From assembly GCA_029864565.1 (NCBI GenBank), contig JAOTTD010000012.1:1-51196 (forward strand): a DNA stretch of 51,196 nucleotides, in the 5' to 3' direction. This DNA is from Thermoplasmata archaeon (GTDB lineage: Archaea > Thermoplasmatota > Thermoplasmata > UBA10834). Both the position numbers and the translations under genes were made by a program. Position 1 is the stretch's first letter, and every line of letters begins with the position of its first letter. The notes beneath the pieces were generated by a model. The model was not told the DNA's origin, did not search any database, and saw only the letters and a program-made list of their open reading frames with translations. Positions 18,001 to 24,551 of this stretch are shown here, piece by piece.

Positions 18001-18561
18001 TACTCCGTAGGTGATAGCACGGACAACACGCTCTACGCGCCCGCGACCGCGGTCGTCGACGGCGACGGCATTCTCCATGTCGTTTACGGGACCGGAGATG
18101 TGTATGGGTCGTGGCAGGGGCATGTGATGTACACCAACTACGACGGCGCGGACTGGTCCATCGCGGAGGAGCTCGCCAGCGGTGCGACGTATGGCAACAG
18201 ATTCCCCACGATATCGCTGGATGAGGGGACTGGGAACCTGTTCGCGATGTGGATTCAGAACGCGGCCACAGACGTGCTACAGGTGCAGAAACGGGTCGGA
18301 ACATCCTGGTCCTCAGTCACACTTGCCTCGAACGCATACGCCAAGGGCAACCTGACGTCGATATACTCCGCGCCGAGCGAGTCGACTGTGTGCATGCTCT
18401 GGACGCAGAACACAATCGCGGACATCGAGGTCATATTCGAGAAGATTCCCGAGTTCTCAGACGTCGTGCTCCCAGTGGTGTTCACCCTTATCATGTTCGC
18501 GGTGTACCGCGTGAGAGCGGGCCGCGTCAGCCGAGAGCCAGACGAAAGCGACGATGAATGA
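15076..18561 (+). CDS. Giant membrane protein: cytosolic zinc ribbons, NG-repeat linker, one membrane span, exported beta-rich domains, PEF-CTERM-like tail
   Basis: 1161 residues, not a named family. Three zinc ribbons open it (Cys8/11/22/25, Cys76/79/90/93, Cys106/109/120/123), the first two separated by a coiled-coil-like stretch. An acidic Pro-Glu segment (135-165) leads to a repeat of VNGTG-type units (179-216), then a membrane span at about 236-257. Outside lie two related domains, each starting with DG-FSDWS or DG-AFADWS and carrying DIDE, like CBM9/DOMON folds (about 263-420 and 555-750), then a propeller-like region with the sialidase Asp-box SSDGGETWTDNG. The end, IPEFSDVVLPVVFTL then basic residues, is PEF-CTERM-like, giving a second membrane contact. 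The start is TTG 15076. It may link a surface sensor to a cytosolic zinc-ribbon partner; that is inference. Confidence 0.85.
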   Translation: MKTESVYCPLCGNKVSPDAERCPFCSTRLETVLTKRELDKVIERRLMQRLQSAQAKEEFKAADIATAELPEAKLSCPSCGMNLEPGMAKCPRCGVPIVTDEEMLECPKCGSAVAPGARTCPNCGVEFDVEKPAVSEPLLMTIEEPEPYKPQPEEEPEAPALPIEAVTAGPIESRAAERGLVNGKGAVNGTGFVNGTGMINGTGMINGTGVINGARGEAGMSRRPSGWRFSALTRWPFLAVLVAVLIILPTFIYFAYYAESGAFSVDGDFSDWSDVEMFAAKVSASTAPTIDIDEWSARADSNDLYMYVKTQGDIMSTTIVDSFFLFVDSDDSSSTGYAVGSLGADYLLELDGWNDSVRSSSLMSYDSINDDRDWSSWVSIGTLSHRVNGDQMEAKAVLPAGLGPSAKFLLMSQDEFERRAISYETPAEGGLLIVEQVSLVPASGILANSSDVSVLRLRFSCQGAEGSVDSISMSQAGVFYSPSMADGISLEPGDAPFPVDVRADLSSLSLGDFYSLSVVVGSSEWSFSHVEVVGEGAHAYIGAAPDGVEIDGAFADWSGLPVADIDLVQVDNPNIDIDEVASANDTQSSFFYVSVEGEICGGAYVPVLKGKPSGEGGGGSPVAPSRKTGEDFLRIYVDSDFMVGTGYIASLGSKVIGADYMIEILGQFGEVESRALYEFSSGAWHEVVVSIDLEKDLQRMELGLPTDALGGEIDIDFIIEATDWKGRSDAATLDEASMASSMADIRAWPVDSTSIPATATSMSYQRKVFYDGVNFWSIYWDGSNTMCRYSSDGGETWTDNGLKGGKIFDTDGVNEASLWYNSTYSRVYVIGDTSTPSGIAYVINGTITTGPTPLITWDTEETLTVSTNFDTANKNTFICMNPTGTLWVLSSSRVHATNPQFQMKAFSSTISGDNSLWSGATNLLSPYSSSEEVRGVIVPAKAGSAEITWAIISNEGEVRKMAYDGSGWTGGTTVLYSVGDSTDNTLYAPATAVVDGDGILHVVYGTGDVYGSWQGHVMYTNYDGADWSIAEELASGATYGNRFPTISLDEGTGNLFAMWIQNAATDVLQVQKRVGTSWSSVTLASNAYAKGNLTSIYSAPSESTVCMLWTQNTIADIEVIFEKIPEFSDVVLPVVFTLIMFAVYRVRAGRVSREPDESDDE
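15610..15723 (+). repeat. Tandem Asn-Gly repeat coding region
   Basis: Six near-identical 18-base units encode GxVNGTG/GMINGTG hexapeptides (residues 179-216), for example GFVNGTGMINGTG. The codons vary between units, so the repeat is kept at protein level. It lies between the zinc ribbons and the membrane span. Confidence 0.85.
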
Positions 18562-18590
18562 GCCGGGCTTACGAATGCCAGATTCCACAA

Positions 18591-18598
18591 TTTATATA
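18591..18598 (+). promoter_or_regulatory. TATA box for zinc-ribbon/Lys-rich protein
   Basis: TTTATATA, 26 bases before ATG 18624. The transcript would begin within a few bases of the start codon (leaderless or nearly so). Confidence 0.6.
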
Positions 18599-18623
18599 AC
18601 AGTTAGAACATCCTGTCTACATT

Positions 18624-19364
18624 ATGGTGGAAGGGCAGAAGGACATCTTCCTCAGTTGTTTCAAGTGCGGTCGCATTGTGAGGGCGTGTGATTCAGAGTG
18701 TCCCAGGTGTGGACTGCAATTCGGCCCGGGCACGCTATTCGAGTGCCCGTTCTGTTCAGGTCTGGTTTGGCGCAACGCCTCTAAGTGCTCGACCTGCGGC
18801 ATTGACCTCACGGAATTCTCTCTTGGAGTGGAGAAGACCTTCGCTGGGTTTGACATGGACGAGTTCGTGGAGAATATCATCAACACTGAGCTCGAGCAGC
18901 TGAAGTCGTCGACCAGGAGGGTCGCGTGTCCGGGTTGCGGGCTCATGATTCGCGGAGATGAGGAGAAGTGCCCGCGCTGCGATTTGCCCTTGGCGGAGGT
19001 GAACGTGATCTGCCCTGTCTGTGGCGAGAAGATGCAGTTCGATGCCAAGTCGTGTCCCAATTGCAGGGCAGAGTTCGAGGATCGGATGGAGATTCCCGGG
19101 AAGGCACCCCCGTCTGAGAGCGTGATGGACAAGTCGGCTGTTGTGAAGAAACTGGTCGAGCAACCCTCCAGAAGGGCGAAGAAACCCTCGACTGTGCCGA
19201 GAACGAAACAAAGGCCTGCCAAGAAGACGCCATCTAAGAAGCCGGCGAAGAAAACACCCCCGGCGAAGGGAAAGCCGAAGGCCTCCAAGAAGACAACGTC
19301 TAAGGGCGAGAAGGGCGGCAGTCGGAAGAAGGGCTTGCCAGCGAGTCGCAAGAAGAAGAAGTAA
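18624..19364 (+). CDS. Multi-zinc-ribbon protein with lysine-rich tail
   Basis: 246 residues. Five Cys-pair knuckle units are visible (CFKCG..CPRCG, CPFC..CSTCG, CPGCG..CPRCD, CPVCG..CPNC), making about four zinc ribbons, split by a helical, acidic stretch (KTFAGFDMDEFVENI). From residue 175 the protein is a Lys/Pro/Ala-rich tail with KKTPSKKPAKKTPPAKGK, like histone H1 or AlgP tails, ending in KKKK. It is probably a nucleic-acid-binding or chromatin-associated protein; function not known. Its own TATA box at 18591 separates it from the membrane protein upstream, but the shared zinc-ribbon style suggests common origin. Confidence 0.85.
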   Translation: MVEGQKDIFLSCFKCGRIVRACDSECPRCGLQFGPGTLFECPFCSGLVWRNASKCSTCGIDLTEFSLGVEKTFAGFDMDEFVENIINTELEQLKSSTRRVACPGCGLMIRGDEEKCPRCDLPLAEVNVICPVCGEKMQFDAKSCPNCRAEFEDRMEIPGKAPPSESVMDKSAVVKKLVEQPSRRAKKPSTVPRTKQRPAKKTPSKKPAKKTPPAKGKPKASKKTTSKGEKGGSRKKGLPASRKKKK

Positions 19365-19412
19365 TCCTCGCGCGGCTCCGATGCATGTCGTTGCCGTCGT
19401 TTGGCGGCAACC

Positions 19413-19422
19413 AATTAAATAC
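19413..19422 (+). promoter_or_regulatory. TATA box for small zinc-ribbon protein
   Basis: AATTAAATAC, centred about 26 bases before ATG 19444, marking a leaderless transcript and ruling out the longer frame from 19381. Confidence 0.6.
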
Positions 19423-19443
19423 CCGCAGTTTTATCTTAGTATT

Positions 19444-19812
19444 ATGGCCCAGGAATCGCTGCCAGTGTTTATTCTAGCGTGCGTGGCATGCGGCAAGACC
19501 GTCTCAGGCGGTGAGGAGAAATGCCCGCGCTGTGGAGTCTCGTTCGCGGGCGTGCGATTTGAGTGCCCCTTCTGCGGTGAGCATGTCTCTATGAGAGAGC
19601 GAAAGTGCTCTTCGTGCGGCACGGAGTTCGAGGTGTTCGCCGAAGAGGTTGCTGAGGCATCGGCCATATCGTTGGATAGCGGAATCGAATCTCCAGCCGC
19701 CGCTCAATCGAGTCCCGCGGAGGAGCTCGTGTACGAGTGTCCAGCATGCGGCAAGTCTGTGGCCGAAACAGATGATAAGTGCCCGCATTGCGGAGCGGCA
19801 TTCACTGAGTGA
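19444..19812 (+). CDS. Small triple zinc-ribbon protein
   Basis: 122 residues starting MAQESLPVFILACVACGK. Three zinc ribbons: CVACG..CPRCG, CPFCG..CSSCG, then after an acidic Ala/Ser-rich linker CPACG..CPHCG at the C-terminus. It has no catalytic motif. It looks like a shortened paralog of the 18624 protein, whose first half has the same spacing (ECPFC..CSxCG). Role unknown; nucleic-acid or protein binding is likely. It ends just before the convergent tRNA-His. Confidence 0.83.
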   Translation: MAQESLPVFILACVACGKTVSGGEEKCPRCGVSFAGVRFECPFCGEHVSMRERKCSSCGTEFEVFAEEVAEASAISLDSGIESPAAAQSSPAEELVYECPACGKSVAETDDKCPHCGAAFTE

Positions 19813-19836
19813 TCGGTAAGAATCCGCGAGAGGTGA

Positions 19837-19911
19837 TGGGGCCGGGACCGGGAATCGAACCCGGGTCAGGGGATCCACAGTCCCCAAGGATACCATTACC
19901 CCACCCCGGCC
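19837..19911 (-). tRNA. tRNA-His (anticodon GTG)
   Basis: The minus strand folds as a cloverleaf: acceptor GCCGGGG pairs with TCCCGGC (one G-U), anticodon stem GGGGA/TCCCC encloses loop CTGTGGA with anticodon GTG, and the T arm is CCGGG-TTCGATT-CCCGG. The extra 5' G (G-1, base 19911) opposite discriminator C73 (base 19840) is the identity mark of tRNA-His and is genome-encoded here. CCA (19837-19839) is also encoded. No intron is seen. Confidence 0.97.
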
Positions 19912-19937
19912 ATTTCGAGTCCTTCATTGTCTATCCC

Positions 19938-19947
19938 TAAATAAACC
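19938..19947 (-). promoter_or_regulatory. TATA box for tRNA-His
   Basis: Reverse-strand GGTTTATTTA, centred about 31 bases before the tRNA 5' end. Confidence 0.6.
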
Positions 19948-20066
19948 TTGCCGCACCTCTTGAGGCGCACATGGTGTGTGGCACCTCACCATCCTGACAC
20001 AGGCACTTTCGGTGACCTCCTCAGCCAACTCATTTCACTCATAGAAACATGTTGCTGTGGTGCATG

Positions 20067-20309
20067 ATGTACAAAGGGAGAGCTCGAGGGGCCTTATCGT
20101 TCAATTGCAGCGAATGCGGTGCTCCAGTTACGAGCCTCTCAGGGTGTATGACCTGCATTGCTTGTGGCGAGTCGAGATGCGAAGGCATACTTCAATCATT
20201 GCCTGTTGCCTTCGGAGGCTGTCCCAGGACGTTCAAAAGCCTTAAGACTCAGTGTTCGATTCATGAATGCGGTGATTTAGCTGAAGCGGGACATCATATC
20301 CATCCTTGA
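20067..20309 (+). CDS. Possible small zinc-ribbon protein, similar to class II RNR C-terminal ribbon
   Basis: Open frame of about 80 codons that carries one clear motif: FNCSECGAPVTSLSG, then CMTCIACGESRC. This Cys pattern (CxECG..GCxxCxxCGxSxC) is that of the C-terminal zinc ribbon of adenosylcobalamin ribonucleotide reductases. The remainder (residues 35-80) looks unlike a folded protein, and no ribosome site or good TATA box was found, so it may be a decayed or transplanted fragment. Several ATGs (20049, 20064, 20067) are possible. It ends inside argF by frame-overlap. Confidence 0.35.
   Translation: MYKGRARGALSFNCSECGAPVTSLSGCMTCIACGESRCEGILQSLPVAFGGCPRTFKSLKTQCSIHECGDLAEAGHHIHP
20271..20283 (+). 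promoter_or_regulatory. Shine-Dalgarno and CTG start of argF
   Basis: GGTGAT at 20271-20276 matches the 3' half of the archaeal AGGAGGTGAT signal and is 4 bases from CTG 20281, so the AGGAGG-equivalent position is about 8 bases away. An in-frame TAG (20278-20280) directly precedes CTG, and no ATG, GTG or TTG lies between it and ATG 20311. A TATA-like CCTTAAGA near 20239-20247 fits transcription from about 20268. Confidence 0.6.
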
Positions 20310-21195
20310 CATGAAGGACGATCTTGAGAAGATTCTTGAGAAGGCTTTGAAGACTAAGACCGAACCTCAGAAGGGAAGGCGCCCTGAGCCATTGAAGCGC
20401 AAGGTACTCGCAATGGTCTTCGAGAAACCCAGCTTGAGAACTCGTGTATCCTTTGAAATCGGTGTATCGCAGCTCGGAGGGACAGCGCTGTACATCGGTC
20501 CTGACGAAGTTCAGATGGGCAAGAGAGAGACCGTTGCTGACGTCGCCAAGGTTCTGAGCGGCTACGCGAACGGGATCATGTACAGGGCCTTCAGCAACGA
20601 AGTCATGCGCGAATTAGCGAAGCATGCTACCATTCCTGTGATCAACGGCCTCGACGACATGGAGCACCCTTGTCAGTGTGCGGCCGACTTATTGACCATC
20701 CTCGAGAAGAAGAAGACCCTCAAGGGGCTGCAGCTGACGTACGTCGGCGATGGAAACAACGTATGCAACTCCCTGCTGCTCGGCTGCGCTATTACAGGCA
20801 TGAATATGCGCGCCGCTACGCCCAAGCAGCACGCTCCGAACGCGGAAATACTCGCGAAAGCCCAAGCGATAGCGCAAGAGAAGGGATGCGTCGTGGAAGC
20901 GCTGTCGAACCCGTTCGAGGCAGTGGAAGGTGCGGATGTCATATACACGGACACATGGGTGTCAATGGGACAGGAGTCTGAGAAGGAGGAGCGCGAGAAG
21001 TTGTTCCTACCTTACCAAGTCAACGCGAAGCTCGCCGAGAAAGCGAGCAAGGAATGGATATTCATGCATTGTCTCCCCGCCCACAGGGGCTACGAGGTCT
21101 CTGAGGAGATCATGGACGGCCCACACAGCGTAGTATTCGACCAGGCTGAGAACCGCTTGCACGCACAGAAGGCGATCCTGGCCGCAGTCCTCTAG
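20281..21195 (+). CDS. argF: Ornithine carbamoyltransferase
   Basis: Forms citrulline from ornithine and carbamoyl phosphate in arginine synthesis; cytosolic trimer. Motifs: carbamoyl-phosphate loop FEKPSLRTR, HPCQ-like EHPCQCAADLLT, ornithine site MGQESEKE and HCLPAHRG near the end. Starting at CTG 20281 the protein is 304 residues and begins LKRDIISILDMKDDLEKIL, matching the N-terminal helix of the family (D-x-x-S-I-x-D). Starting at ATG 20311 that helix would be cut by ten residues. CTG is therefore preferred on both homology and ribosome-site grounds, though it is a rare start. The stop overlaps the convergent RecJ-like gene by four bases. No other arg gene is in the window. Confidence 0.9.
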   Translation: MKRDIISILDMKDDLEKILEKALKTKTEPQKGRRPEPLKRKVLAMVFEKPSLRTRVSFEIGVSQLGGTALYIGPDEVQMGKRETVADVAKVLSGYANGIMYRAFSNEVMRELAKHATIPVINGLDDMEHPCQCAADLLTILEKKKTLKGLQLTYVGDGNNVCNSLLLGCAITGMNMRAATPKQHAPNAEILAKAQAIAQEKGCVVEALSNPFEAVEGADVIYTDTWVSMGQESEKEEREKLFLPYQVNAKLAEKASKEWIFMHCLPAHRGYEVSEEIMDGPHSVVFDQAENRLHAQKAILAAVL

Positions 21196-22661
21196 CGACT
21201 CAACTGGGAGCCGATGAGCTCGTCGAGTAACTCGAGGAACTCGAGCCTCCTATCAGAAGGTATCGTGGCTCCGGCGGCTATGTTGTGCCCGCCTCCGACT
21301 CCACCTACCCTCTCGGCGATGTCGCGCATGGCCACTGAGAGATCCATTCCCTTGGAGATCAACTCCTGAGTCCCTCTTGACGACACCTTGACCATCTGGA
21401 TGTCGCTGGGTTCGACCGATTCGGCGAAGGCGATCATTGGTGCCGTCCTGTCGACATCGTTGCTTCCAAGCAGCATCCCTGCTACTGTGCCCACGATAGT
21501 CTCCTCAATCTCATCTTCAGAGTCGAAATATTGGATGTGCCTCATCCTCTTGATGCCCTTGGCCCTGGCGGTTTCCAACGCTCTACTGAGTGCGGAGCGA
21601 TGGTCCCGCAAGAGCGAATAGCCCTCAGAGAGCGCATCACCTCTGTCTCCCTTGCATATTCGCAGGCCGACCTCTGCACGGCCATGCCTTCCACAGGCGT
21701 TGAGGAGCGTGGCAAACTCCTTGACATCACGCACAGGCGAGCCGCGCTCCTCGTGCGCGAAGGTGTAGGCCTCTCCTGTGAGTCTCTCCACGGTAGCAGG
21801 CTTTCGGCCGCAGGCGATCAGATGGGCTCTCAACGCATCGATTGCAGTGCACCTTTCGTCTTCTGACAGCGATGCCCATGTTCGCCAGGAGTCTCCCTCC
21901 TTCAGTTCGATGCCCAACCCCAGAAGGAAGCTGATGGCCTCCTGTTCCCTGCCCGTTATGTGTGGGAGGTAGGGATCGCTGGAATACTCAAGCATCTTGA
22001 CCACAGGTCTTGTCTCCCTCCCGAAATACCTGATGTCCTCCGCAGCCTCGACGAGACCCAGCTTGACCGAGAGTGAAAGGACCGCGCGATTCAGCCCTTC
22101 GAGTCTTCTCGTCTTCTGGTCTTGAAGGTCGCCGACGCTCCCGAGTATGGCGAGAGGCGACAAATCTGCGTTCTCGTCTGACACAGCTATGGACGCGATG
22201 AAAGTCGTCCCAGCGCCGCTAAGATCGCTCGCGCCTGAGATGCCGTGCAGGTGCGGATTGACATGAGCAAGGCGTGTGAAATCCGACAGCTGCTGCTGTC
22301 CGTTTGCCCTTTCTCGCGGAGCACCGATGTCAGGTCGGTGGTGGTCCGTGATTACTGCCGGCATATTCTGAAGTTTGGATGCGAGCCCGCTTCCGAGATC
22401 CGTAAACCAAATGAGGTCTGGGTCATCGCTTCTTAGCGCAGATAGCGATCGGTCGTCCAGCTTCTTGAAGAACAAGGTCCGATGGTCGATCTCGAGGCGT
22501 CGCAATGTCATCTCTGCGATGGCCGCCGCAGATATTCCGTCGGCGTCAATGTGTGTCGCTATGACCGCGTCAGATGCGCTCCGTATCTGCCTCGCCGCCC
22601 GGCAAGCAGCGCTCAGCATCTCGGCCGGTATTGCGTCGAGTAGCGGCTGGACATGGGGCAT
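21192..22661 (-). CDS. RecJ-like DHH nuclease (archaeal, GAN-type)
   Basis: Single-strand nuclease of the DHH/DHHA1 superfamily, 489 residues. In archaea such proteins associate with the GINS replication complex or act in repair. N-terminal motifs: THIDADGISAAA, IWFTDLGSG and ITDHHRPD (the DHH signature); VNPHLHG and SGAGTTF complete the metal site, and ILGSVGDLQD follows. The C-terminal DHHA1 domain ends with GGVGGGHNIAAGATIP, the GGGH motif. Its ATG 22661 overlaps the stop of a 49-residue membrane protein by one base (TGATG), so the two are coupled. Confidence 0.92.
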   Translation of the reverse strand: MPHVQPLLDAIPAEMLSAACRAARQIRSASDAVIATHIDADGISAAAIAEMTLRRLEIDHRTLFFKKLDDRSLSALRSDDPDLIWFTDLGSGLASKLQNMPAVITDHHRPDIGAPRERANGQQQLSDFTRLAHVNPHLHGISGASDLSGAGTTFIASIAVSDENADLSPLAILGSVGDLQDQKTRRLEGLNRAVLSLSVKLGLVEAAEDIRYFGRETRPVVKMLEYSSDPYLPHITGREQEAISFLLGLGIELKEGDSWRTWASLSEDERCTAIDALRAHLIACGRKPATVERLTGEAYTFAHEERGSPVRDVKEFATLLNACGRHGRAEVGLRICKGDRGDALSEGYSLLRDHRSALSRALETARAKGIKRMRHIQYFDSEDEIEETIVGTVAGMLLGSNDVDRTAPMIAFAESVEPSDIQMVKVSSRGTQELISKGMDLSVAMRDIAERVGGVGGGHNIAAGATIPSDRRLEFLELLDELIGSQLSR

Positions 22662-22810
22662 CAGAGAGTCATCACCCCAAGCATCACCAAGGCTGCAGCG
22701 AAGACGATCGCCGCTCCCACGAGAACGATATACTTCGCTGACCGGTCTACAAGAAATATGAATAGGGCGAACCCAGCGGCAACGAGCAATACTCCAAGAA
22801 GCGCGTCCAT
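22661..22810 (-). CDS. Small membrane protein (49 aa)
   Basis: Two hydrophobic spans and little else: MDALLGVLLVAAGFALFIF, then IVLVGAAIVFAAALVM. The single charged turn (VDRSAKY) between them suggests a helical hairpin. Its stop overlaps the ATG of the RecJ-like gene by one base. It lies 28 bases after the stop of the RNase H-like gene and probably belongs to the same transcript (exonuclease, membrane protein, RecJ-like). GAAGGG lies just before ATG 22810. Role unknown; an anchor for the nuclease is a guess. Confidence 0.7.
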   Translation of the reverse strand: MDALLGVLLVAAGFALFIFLVDRSAKYIVLVGAAIVFAAALVMLGVMTL

Positions 22811-22838
22811 CCCTTCAACCCATATCCCGCTCTGGATA

Positions 22839-23615
22839 TCAATGTATTGCGGCGACCTGTGTGGGCCCCATCAATCGTGCCGTCATCTCCGCGCAGGCTG
22901 TACCCGCTATGGTCTTCAGGTTGACGCAGTCTTCTGTGTTGTATTCCTTTAGTGTCTCAAGGGCGTTCCACGCGCCGCGCTTCTGCCACAAGCGCCAGAG
23001 ATAGACCGCATCCTGGCCTGTGAGGTACTGTATCCTGAGATCTCTCTCGATTCCCATCTCGCGTTCGATCATCTTCAGTCCTCCCGCGCGCCCGAGCCTG
23101 CGGAGGAGATGCTTGAGGTCCAGATGAGGCACTTTCGGGACGGCTCCGGGGAATGCGTGTTCGATGACTGGGAGGTCGAAGCTCGCGCCGTTGAACGTGA
23201 CTATCATTCCGGCCTGCTCGAGAATCGCCCTCAGGTTCTCATCGGTCAGGTTCTGGCCCCTTACGAGGCTGTGCATGCGCTTCCCGTCATACATGCCCAC
23301 GACCGTTATGGGCGCCCTGCTCGAAGTGCCCGTCGTCTCGATGTCCAGGTAGATCGCCTTGTTCTTGAACTCGTCGTAGCACCTCCAGTGGTCCTTCGTA
23401 TCCAGCAGAGCTGCGAAGTGCTCGGCATCCCCCATTTTAAGACGCGCCCTGGCTTCGCCCAGCACAGCGTCCGCCTTCCCTTTTCTGATATCTGACATTC
23501 CGGGTATCCTTTGACTCTCGAGGAATAGGTTCCAAGAGCTAATGCCGACGCTCCAAAGCCTCTGTTCCCTGGCAACGCCTATTCCGTCAAGGAATATGAA
23601 TGAGGAGAACAGCAT
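22839..23615 (-). CDS. RNase H-like 3'-5' exonuclease (YprB family)
   Basis: Predicted DEDD exonuclease of 258 residues. Acidic residues are in YLDIETTG, FNGASFDLPVIE and the final YNTEDCVNL. The first 35 residues (FIFLDGIGVAREQRLWSVGI) are the helical lead of the YprB/DUF family, so the full-length start ATG 23615 is supported; GAGGGG lies near it. YprB-like proteins are inferred nucleases of unknown substrate. It heads an operon with the 49-residue membrane protein and the RecJ-like nuclease, suggesting a DNA or RNA processing role. Confidence 0.85.
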   Translation of the reverse strand: MLFSSFIFLDGIGVAREQRLWSVGISSWNLFLESQRIPGMSDIRKGKADAVLGEARARLKMGDAEHFAALLDTKDHWRCYDEFKNKAIYLDIETTGTSSRAPITVVGMYDGKRMHSLVRGQNLTDENLRAILEQAGMIVTFNGASFDLPVIEHAFPGAVPKVPHLDLKHLLRRLGRAGGLKMIEREMGIERDLRIQYLTGQDAVYLWRLWQKRGAWNALETLKEYNTEDCVNLKTIAGTACAEMTARLMGPTQVAAIH

Positions 23616-23710
23616 CGCGATACTTGATGTGGTCTCCCCTCTTTAACGAACATGGGAGGTGCTGGAAAGTACTCGGAAAGATAGTTATTGCGCGTGCGTG
23701 TTTCGGAACC

Positions 23711-24457
23711 ATGGCCGGGATAGGATATCTGGTCGAGAATGATGTCGAGCTACATCCCGCCGGTGCTGCGCGTCTTCTCGACCACAATGCGTTGGTCGTT
23801 GCCGACCTCCATCTCGGATGTGAGGCCGCCCTCGAGTATCAGGGTATGAGCCTTCCGCGCATGCAGACGAGAAAGCTCAGGAAGGTAGTCATGGGTCTCT
23901 TGGACACTCTCAAGCCAGACAAGCTTATTGTCGCTGGAGATCTCAAACACAACTTCTCGAGGAACCTGACCCAGGAATGGAACGACGTCGCCGATTTCAT
24001 CCGTTTGATATCCGCAGGCGTCGAGGTGGTCGTCATCCGGGGCAATCACGACAACTATCTGGGTGCGATTCTGTCTGAGTTCGGCATGCGCCTCGGGAGC
24101 GAACTCAAGCTGGGTAGGTTTCGCATCATCCACGGCCATGCCGGGTCTATTGACGGCCCGACGATCATGGGTCATATCCATCCATCGATGAGCCTAGAGG
24201 ACGAGGTTGGCGCGCGGGTGAGGAGGCCATGCTTCTTGCATCACTCAGAGGGCAGCATGCTGGTGTTGCCGGCTTTAAGCATCGTTTCTCCCGGGTTGGA
24301 CATCATGAGAACCACGCCCTCGGCCGCCGTCTCCCCTCCTCTTGCAGGATTGGGCTTGGATGGCTTCGCCCCGATAGTCTTCTGCAACGACCGTCCATTG
24401 GTCTTCCCGAACGTTGGTGCTGTCAGGTCGAGCGGCGGCCCGACCGGCCAAGCATGA
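23711..24457 (+). CDS. Metallophosphoesterase (COG1407-like)
   Basis: Calcineurin-like phosphoesterase of about 248 residues. Five metal motifs are visible: VADLHLG, VAGDLKHN, VIRGNHDN, IIHGHAG and MGHIHP. ATG 23711 follows a weak TATA-like TAGTTATTG at about 23681-23689 and has no leader, so the transcript may begin at the start codon; longer frames start within the divergent exonuclease promoter. COG1407 members are uncharacterised phosphoesterases often found next to helicases or ligases. Here the divergent neighbour is a nuclease, which fits a DNA-metabolism role without proving it. Confidence 0.88.
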   Translation: MAGIGYLVENDVELHPAGAARLLDHNALVVADLHLGCEAALEYQGMSLPRMQTRKLRKVVMGLLDTLKPDKLIVAGDLKHNFSRNLTQEWNDVADFIRLISAGVEVVVIRGNHDNYLGAILSEFGMRLGSELKLGRFRIIHGHAGSIDGPTIMGHIHPSMSLEDEVGARVRRPCFLHHSEGSMLVLPALSIVSPGLDIMRTTPSAAVSPPLAGLGLDGFAPIVFCNDRPLVFPNVGAVRSSGGPTGQA

Positions 24458-24551
24458 GGGAGCCGCATCCGCGGGCTCTGCTGGATGGCGCTTGGGTAGC
24501 CGAAAAGGCTTATGTATTCGCATCATCATGCCAACACGTCAGGTGTGGGTT

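Noticed and set aside
20263-20283. ATG 20263 with in-frame TAG read as pyrrolysine to reach argF
   Set aside because: No reason for pyrrolysine in this enzyme, no downstream PYLIS-like evidence, and CTG 20281 with a well-placed GGTGAT explains the start.
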